The position numbers were made by a program, and so were the translations under genes. Under the pieces are notes generated by a model. The model worked only from the letters and a program-made list of their open reading frames with translations, made no database searches and was not told the origin of the DNA. DNA of 9,803 nt from Prevotella sp. CAG:755 (GTDB taxonomy: Bacteria > Bacteroidota > Bacteroidia > Bacteroidales > Bacteroidaceae): contig HF989222.1 in the NCBI GenBank assembly GCA_000431275.1, positions 49,167 through 58,969 on the forward strand, written 5' to 3'. This document shows positions 6,704-9,803 of the stretch, one piece after another. Position 1 is the first letter of the stretch. Each line of letters starts with the position of its first letter.

Positions 6704-6711
6704 TATCTTTG
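6704..6711 (+). promoter_or_regulatory. -7 promoter element of rfbB
   Basis: TATCTTTG at 6704-6711 is a perfect TAnnTTTG match, 23 bases before the rfbB ATG. The predicted start is near 6718, giving a leader of about 17 bases. No good -33 box lies at the standard 19-21 base spacing; the nearest TTG (6685-6687) is 16 bases away, so this promoter may be weak or need an activator. Confidence 0.55.
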
Positions 6712-6734
6712 CAACGTAAAATAGACATAGCAAC

Positions 6735-7874
6735 ATGAGAACTTACCTAATAACTGGCGCAGCAGGCTTCATCGGCGCCAATTTCCTGAAATACATGCTG
6801 GCAACGCACGAGGATGACCGTTTCGTCGCCCTCGACCTGCTCACGTATGCCGGATATCTTGGAACGATTGCTCCTGACGTCGACAACGAACGCTGCTTCT
6901 TTGTCAAGGGCGATATTGGAGATAGGGAACTTGTTGACAGCCTGTTTGCGGAATACAAGTTCGACGTCATCGTCAATTTTGCAGCTGAGAGCCACGTAGA
7001 CCGCAGTATTGAAAATCCGCAGCTCTTCCTGCAAACCAACATCCTCGGGACGCAGAATCTGCTGGACTGTGCCCGTCGCGCGTGGGTTACAGGGCGCGAC
7101 GAGAGCGGGTATCCCTCTTGGCGTCGCGGCGTCCGTTTTCATCAAGTCTCGACCGACGAAGTCTACGGCAGTCTGGGTGATGAGGGTTTCTTCACCGAAG
7201 CCACGCCACTCAGTCCGCACAGTCCGTACAGCGCTTCCAAGGCCAGTGCGGACCATATCGTCTGCGCGTATCGCGACACCTACCACATGCCCGTCAGCAT
7301 CACCCGCTGTTCGAACAACTACGGCCCCTATCAATTCCCCGAGAAACTCATTCCGCTCGTCATCCATAACATTTTGGAGGGAAAGAAACTCCCGGTCTAC
7401 GGGCAGGGGCTCAACATCCGCGACTGGCTCTACGTGGAGGATCACTGCAAAGCCATCGACACCGTCATCAACAACGGGGAGAACGGAAGTATATATAATG
7501 TGGGCGGACACAACGAGCGGCGCAACATCGACATCGTACGCACCATCATCCGTACTGTCCATGACCTCATGGAGCAGCAGCCCGAGTATCGGATACTGCT
7601 GAAACGCCAGGAAAAAGGTGCTGACGGGCTGGTCGAGATAGCATGGATCAATGACGAACTTATCACCTATGTCAAGGACCGCCTTGGACACGACCAGCGT
7701 TACGGCATCGATCCGACGAAAATCCACGCCGATCTTGGGTGGACGCCTGAAACGACTTTCGACGAGGGTATTGTGAAGACCATCCGCTGGTATCTGGACC
7801 ACCACGGCTGGGTTGAGGCTGTCTCCGGCAGCGACTACCAAGCTTATTACGAGAAAATGTATGGCAAACGCTAA
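6735..7874 (+). CDS. rfbB: dTDP-glucose 4,6-dehydratase
   Basis: This 379-residue enzyme of the extended short-chain dehydrogenase family converts dTDP-glucose to dTDP-4-keto-6-deoxyglucose, the second step towards dTDP-rhamnose and other deoxy sugars. The NAD-binding GxxGxxG is TGAAGFIG (7-14). AAESHVDRSI (83-92) is a family signature. The catalytic set is Thr140-Asp141-Glu142 in VSTDEVYG together with Tyr165-x3-Lys169 in SPYSASKAS. RCSNNYGPYQFPEKLIP (191-207) and NIRDWLYVEDH (227-237) are substrate-binding blocks typical of RmlB/RfbB. Residues 288-320 hold a segment (KRQEKGADGLVEIAWINDE) longer than in many relatives, as I recall is common in Bacteroidota forms. rfbA, rfbC and rfbD are not next to it in this window. 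It has its own promoter and a hairpin over its stop codon. The product would feed surface polysaccharide synthesis, consistent with the glycan genes at the left of the window. Confidence 0.96.
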   Translation: MRTYLITGAAGFIGANFLKYMLATHEDDRFVALDLLTYAGYLGTIAPDVDNERCFFVKGDIGDRELVDSLFAEYKFDVIVNFAAESHVDRSIENPQLFLQTNILGTQNLLDCARRAWVTGRDESGYPSWRRGVRFHQVSTDEVYGSLGDEGFFTEATPLSPHSPYSASKASADHIVCAYRDTYHMPVSITRCSNNYGPYQFPEKLIPLVIHNILEGKKLPVYGQGLNIRDWLYVEDHCKAIDTVINNGENGSIYNVGGHNERRNIDIVRTIIRTVHDLMEQQPEYRILLKRQEKGADGLVEIAWINDELITYVKDRLGHDQRYGIDPTKIHADLGWTPETTFDEGIVKTIRWYLDHHGWVEAVSGSDYQAYYEKMYGKR

Positions 7875-7890
7875 TGAGCGTTTGCCATGT
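7859..7890 (+). terminator. Hairpin overlapping the rfbB stop codon
   Basis: ATGGCAAACGCT (7861-7872) pairs perfectly with AGCGTTTGCCAT (7877-7888) around a four-base loop, with two further wobble pairs outside. The left arm contains the last codons of rfbB and the first base of its TAA. ATTTTA follows shortly after, a modest T-rich tail, so this may be a terminator. The tail is weaker than at the other terminators in the window. Confidence 0.6.
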
Positions 7891-7929
7891 GATTTTATGC
7901 GTTTAGTGTGTAATTTATAGCTTCAAGTG

Positions 7930-8433
7930 ATGGGAAAGGGTGAAAGGTTGGCGTACTTTGATTTTCTTCGTGGTGTAGCGATTCTGATGGTGGTGGCCAT
8001 CCATACTTATTCAGGTGGCGGGTTCGAAACGCCGATGGGTTGGCTGCGAATGTGTGTGAGGCAGGCCGTTGCTTGCGCTGTTCCTGTTTTTTTGGCTGTT
8101 TCGGGTTTCTTTCTTGCTCGCAAGGCTTTGAAGACGTGGTCCGAACGCTGGGTCTTCTGGCGCAAGCAGATACCGAAAGTCTACATACCGTGCGTGGTAT
8201 GGTCCGTGCTGGCTGTGGGGCATGGTTGGGTGTTCGCGGAAAGCCTCACGACGTGGGGTGTGGTGAGAAGTCTCCTCTTTCTCGTGTTGTGCGGTTGCAG
8301 TGTATACTACTTCATCGCCCTAATTATCCAATGTTACGTGCTGCTTCCGTGGTTAACCAATGTTAAAATGGGGGGTGATTGCGAGTGCCTTTATGAGTTT
8401 TTCGTCGGTTGCGGTCGTCGATTGGTATCTTAA
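7930..8433 (+). CDS. N-terminal fragment of the split acyltransferase
   Basis: As the sequence stands, translation from ATG 7930 gives 167 residues. The first 145 are family-like: the catalytic-histidine helix DFLRGVAILMVVAIHTY (11-27), PVFLAVSGFFLARK (52-65), and a long hydrophobic stretch at 112-142. The last 22 residues after VLLPWLTNV are out of frame and cysteine- and glycine-rich (KMGGDCECLYEF...), with no family character. Unless the frame is rescued, this product lacks more than half of the membrane domain and is probably inactive. Confidence 0.6.
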   Translation: MGKGERLAYFDFLRGVAILMVVAIHTYSGGGFETPMGWLRMCVRQAVACAVPVFLAVSGFFLARKALKTWSERWVFWRKQIPKVYIPCVVWSVLAVGHGWVFAESLTTWGVVRSLLFLVLCGCSVYYFIALIIQCYVLLPWLTNVKMGGDCECLYEFFVGCGRRLVS

Positions 8434-8932
8434 CATAGAGGGCCATGCCGTCCCGTTGCTGATATATGCCGGCCCGTTTCCCGTTTACGGTTTTTTCTTT
8501 GTCTTAGGAGTATGGCTGTCTCGGCAACCGCGCACATACAAACTTTTTCCATTGGTGGTTTTACTGCTTTTGTCTCTTGTGTTGTCTATGTGGGAAACCA
8601 AGTGGCAGATGTCTTTTCATGGTGGAGGCATAGGTATTAAGCCATCGGCCTATTTGTATTCCGCATTTGCCGTTTTTATTCTTTTTTCACGCCGTTTGCA
8701 AGACGCATATATGGGTCGGGGTTTGGTGGCGAGGGGTGTGCAGTGGATTGGTGGGGTTTCGTTCGGCGTCTACCTTGTCCACATGAATTTCATCGGCTTT
8801 GCACCAGTTTTGTCCGGACCGGGCCGTTGGCTTGCAGGCTGGATGGTCACTACGCTTCTGACGCTGGCCTTTATTGTCGTGGTCAAGCGTTTGATGCCGC
8901 GTTTTTCTGTGAAGTATTTGGGCTTTCGTTGA
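8360..8932 (+). CDS. C-terminal fragment of the split acyltransferase
   Basis: This frame gives 190 residues from an ATG at 8360 that overlaps the end of the intact N-terminal coding sequence. It has about six hydrophobic segments, including PFPVYGFFFVLGVWLS, FPLVVLLLLSLVLSMW and TTLLTLAFIVVVKRL, plus the family's late S-x-G-x-Y-L-x-H element as SFGVYLVHMNF. It lacks the catalytic histidine half. It could be made separately only if ribosomes reinitiate at 8360, for which there is no direct sign. It ends 16 bases from the convergent parC stop. Confidence 0.55.
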   Translation: MLKWGVIASAFMSFSSVAVVDWYLNIEGHAVPLLIYAGPFPVYGFFFVLGVWLSRQPRTYKLFPLVVLLLLSLVLSMWETKWQMSFHGGGIGIKPSAYLYSAFAVFILFSRRLQDAYMGRGLVARGVQWIGGVSFGVYLVHMNFIGFAPVLSGPGRWLAGWMVTTLLTLAFIVVVKRLMPRFSVKYLGFR

Positions 8933-8948
8933 GCGACTGGTAGGGTGC

Positions 8949-9803
8949 TCAATCGTTGCCGAACAGGCCATCGTCCGTGCTGTCGGGCCGGGGCGCGTTT
9001 TCGTCGCCCAGACTGTCCATTCCGTCGCTGCGCCCGTCGTTTCTGTCGCTGCTATTGTTTTCGCTGTCGTCGGAGTCGGACGTTTCGTCTGCCGGCCGGC
9101 GGAGCGGTTCGAGTTCTTCGATGCGGTCGACGGCGAGCGTGGTGATGCGTTTGCCCTTGGCCTTGAAGCTCTTGACGCCGATGAAGCTTTCGGCGTCGAT
9201 GTCGAGCGGGTCGCGGAAAGCCTCGGCGCCGCCATAGGTGACGCGCAGGCGGGGGTAGGCCTCGTCGGTGAGCAGGATGAGGCGCGAGGCTGGGTTGTCG
9301 CCGATGAAGCTGGGATGGCGGTTGCCCGACGTGCGTTCGAAAGTGAACCGCTTGACATAGGGGAAGCCCTGCTGGTCGGCGTCGAAGAGGACGGCGGTCC
9401 AGACCGTGTGAGGCGAGAACTTTTCGATGCGCAGGATGTTGGGTTCGAAGTGGTTGTTGACGTCGAAAGTCGTGGTGTAGAACGTGCCACCCTCCAAAAC
9501 GACGAGCACAAGGTCGCCGCCGTGAAACTCGCCCAGCGCCTGGCCGCGGCCGTCGTAGTTGAGGCGGTGGACGTCGTGGTCGAACCACACCTGGCGCCCG
9601 CCGAGCGTCGACTCGCCGTGCGATTTGAGCGTAATCTTGTGCACCTGATTGCGGGTGAGGAGGTTGCCGCGCGACTGGCGGCCTTTGACCATCAGGGTGC
9701 TGAAATCGTAATCGAATACTTGCTTTTTGAGCTTCGGATTTGGCTTCAAGAGCACGTGGACCACCTCGGCCTCACCGTTAGGGTTGGCCGTGAAGTAGAG
9801 CAC
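8949..9803 (-). CDS. parC: DNA topoisomerase IV subunit A, C-terminal part (runs off the right edge)
   Basis: The last 284 residues are visible, with the stop at 8949-8951; the frame continues past the window, so the first visible codon (GTG) is an internal valine. Topoisomerase IV subunit A cuts and rejoins DNA to separate linked chromosomes; the catalytic tyrosine domain lies outside the window. What is visible is the DNA-wrapping C-terminal region of the Bacteroidota-type protein: LYFTANPNGEAEVVHVLLKP, FDYDFSTLMVKGRQSRGNLLT (30-50 of the fragment), STLGGRQVWFD (65-75), RLNYDGRGQALGEF (80-93), LRIEKF (124-129), DADQQGFPYVKRF (141-153) and VKSFKAKGKRITT (210-222). A 48-residue tail (237-284) is about one third Asp or Glu and rich in Ser, Asn and Gly, so it is probably disordered. 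GyrA is the alternative, but the motif set fits the Bacteroidota ParC better. It is convergent with the acyltransferase, with no clear terminator between them. Confidence 0.88.
   Translation of the reverse strand: MLYFTANPNGEAEVVHVLLKPNPKLKKQVFDYDFSTLMVKGRQSRGNLLTRNQVHKITLKSHGESTLGGRQVWFDHDVHRLNYDGRGQALGEFHGGDLVLVVLEGGTFYTTTFDVNNHFEPNILRIEKFSPHTVWTAVLFDADQQGFPYVKRFTFERTSGNRHPSFIGDNPASRLILLTDEAYPRLRVTYGGAEAFRDPLDIDAESFIGVKSFKAKGKRITTLAVDRIEELEPLRRPADETSDSDDSENNSSDRNDGRSDGMDSLGDENAPRPDSTDDGLFGND

Larger units (their letters stand above)
7930..8932 (+). pseudogene. Acyltransferase-3 family membrane O-acyltransferase, split by a one-base frameshift
   Basis: Two overlapping frames together make one acyltransferase-3 protein. 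The first half runs to about 8364 in one frame; the second half continues in the +1 frame to the TGA at 8930-8932. Removing a single base in the A4 (8365-8368) or G6 (8370-8375) run restores a continuous frame of 333 residues, a normal family length. The family transfers acyl groups, often acetyl, from a cytoplasmic donor to envelope glycans or lipids. Seen features are RG (14-15), the probable catalytic His25 in VAIHTY, PVFLAVSGF, about ten hydrophobic segments, and SFGVYLVHMNF near the end. The start is ATG 7930; a GTG at 7927 is also possible. Codon use differs from the neighbours, with several TTA, CTA and TCA codons and a T-rich coding strand. The break may be a real mutation, a switchable tract, programmed frameshifting or a sequencing error. 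Confidence 0.82.

Noticed and set aside
6512..6724. A 70-codon open frame between alaS and rfbB
   Set aside because: It begins inside the terminator loop, runs through hairpins and the rfbB promoter, and its product has no family character.
6747..7841. A 364-codon open frame antisense to rfbB
   Set aside because: Same codon-aligned shadow effect; it ends exactly at the CTA codon 5 of rfbB.
8928..8953. Small inverted repeat (TTGAGC / GCTCAA) across the acyltransferase and parC stop codons
   Set aside because: Only six paired bases plus wobble, and no T-run on either strand; too weak to call a terminator.
8687..9511. A 274-codon minus-strand open frame rich in Thr, Ser, Ala and Pro
   Set aside because: It is a low-complexity out-of-frame reading of parC and the acyltransferase end; parC in the other frame has clear motifs.
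1..9803. Searched for CRISPR repeats, tRNA or rRNA genes, insertion-sequence ends, toxin-antitoxin or other defence genes
   Set aside because: No regularly spaced repeats, no tRNA-like cloverleaf, no transposase or integrase motifs and no defence domains were recognised by eye.

Overview
The window looks like a chromosomal segment from a fairly GC-rich member of the Bacteroidales (Bacteroidota). Three lines of evidence point there. The promoters carry the Bacteroidota -7 signature TAnnTTTG, with perfect matches before alaS, the MerR gene and rfbB. Two of the glycan genes belong to families typical of Bacteroides/Prevotella surface-polysaccharide loci. The topoisomerase IV A subunit at the right edge is of the Bacteroidota type. 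I cannot fix the genus.

Layout, left to right. (1) Positions 2-2246, plus strand: the 3' end of a surface-polysaccharide gene cluster. It holds a truncated DUF6492-like protein, a capsule-locus protein of unknown function ending in EGGCYW, and a DUF5672 glycosyltransferase-like protein. A perfect 23-bp stem closes the cluster and also faces the oppositely oriented genes that follow. (2) Positions 2362-3740, minus strand: an apparent three-gene operon in the order MerR-like regulator, DgkA-type lipid kinase, secreted PAP2 phosphatase. An in-frame tandem 24-bp repeat sits exactly at the kinase start. (3) Positions 3740-3840: a compact divergent control region in which the MerR and alaS promoters overlap face to face. 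(4) Positions 3840-6467: alaS, followed by a terminator and an unexplained A6-loop hairpin. (5) Positions 6735-7874: rfbB, dTDP-glucose 4,6-dehydratase. (6) Positions 7930-8932: a membrane acyltransferase-3 gene split by a one-base frameshift beside an A4-T-G6 run, with codon use unlike its neighbours. (7) Positions 8949-9803, minus strand: the C-terminal part of parC, running off the right edge.

How the genes fit together. Several genes converge on envelope glycan metabolism: sugar-nucleotide supply (rfbB), putative glycosyl transfer (the left cluster), possible glycan or lipid O-acylation (the broken acyltransferase), and lipid phosphate cycling (DgkA-type kinase plus PAP2 phosphatase). alaS and parC are housekeeping genes. 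I found no RNA genes, CRISPR array, transposase, defence system or convincing new multi-gene system. The best leads are the overlapping divergent promoters, the tandem start-site repeat at dgkA and the frameshifted acyltransferase.
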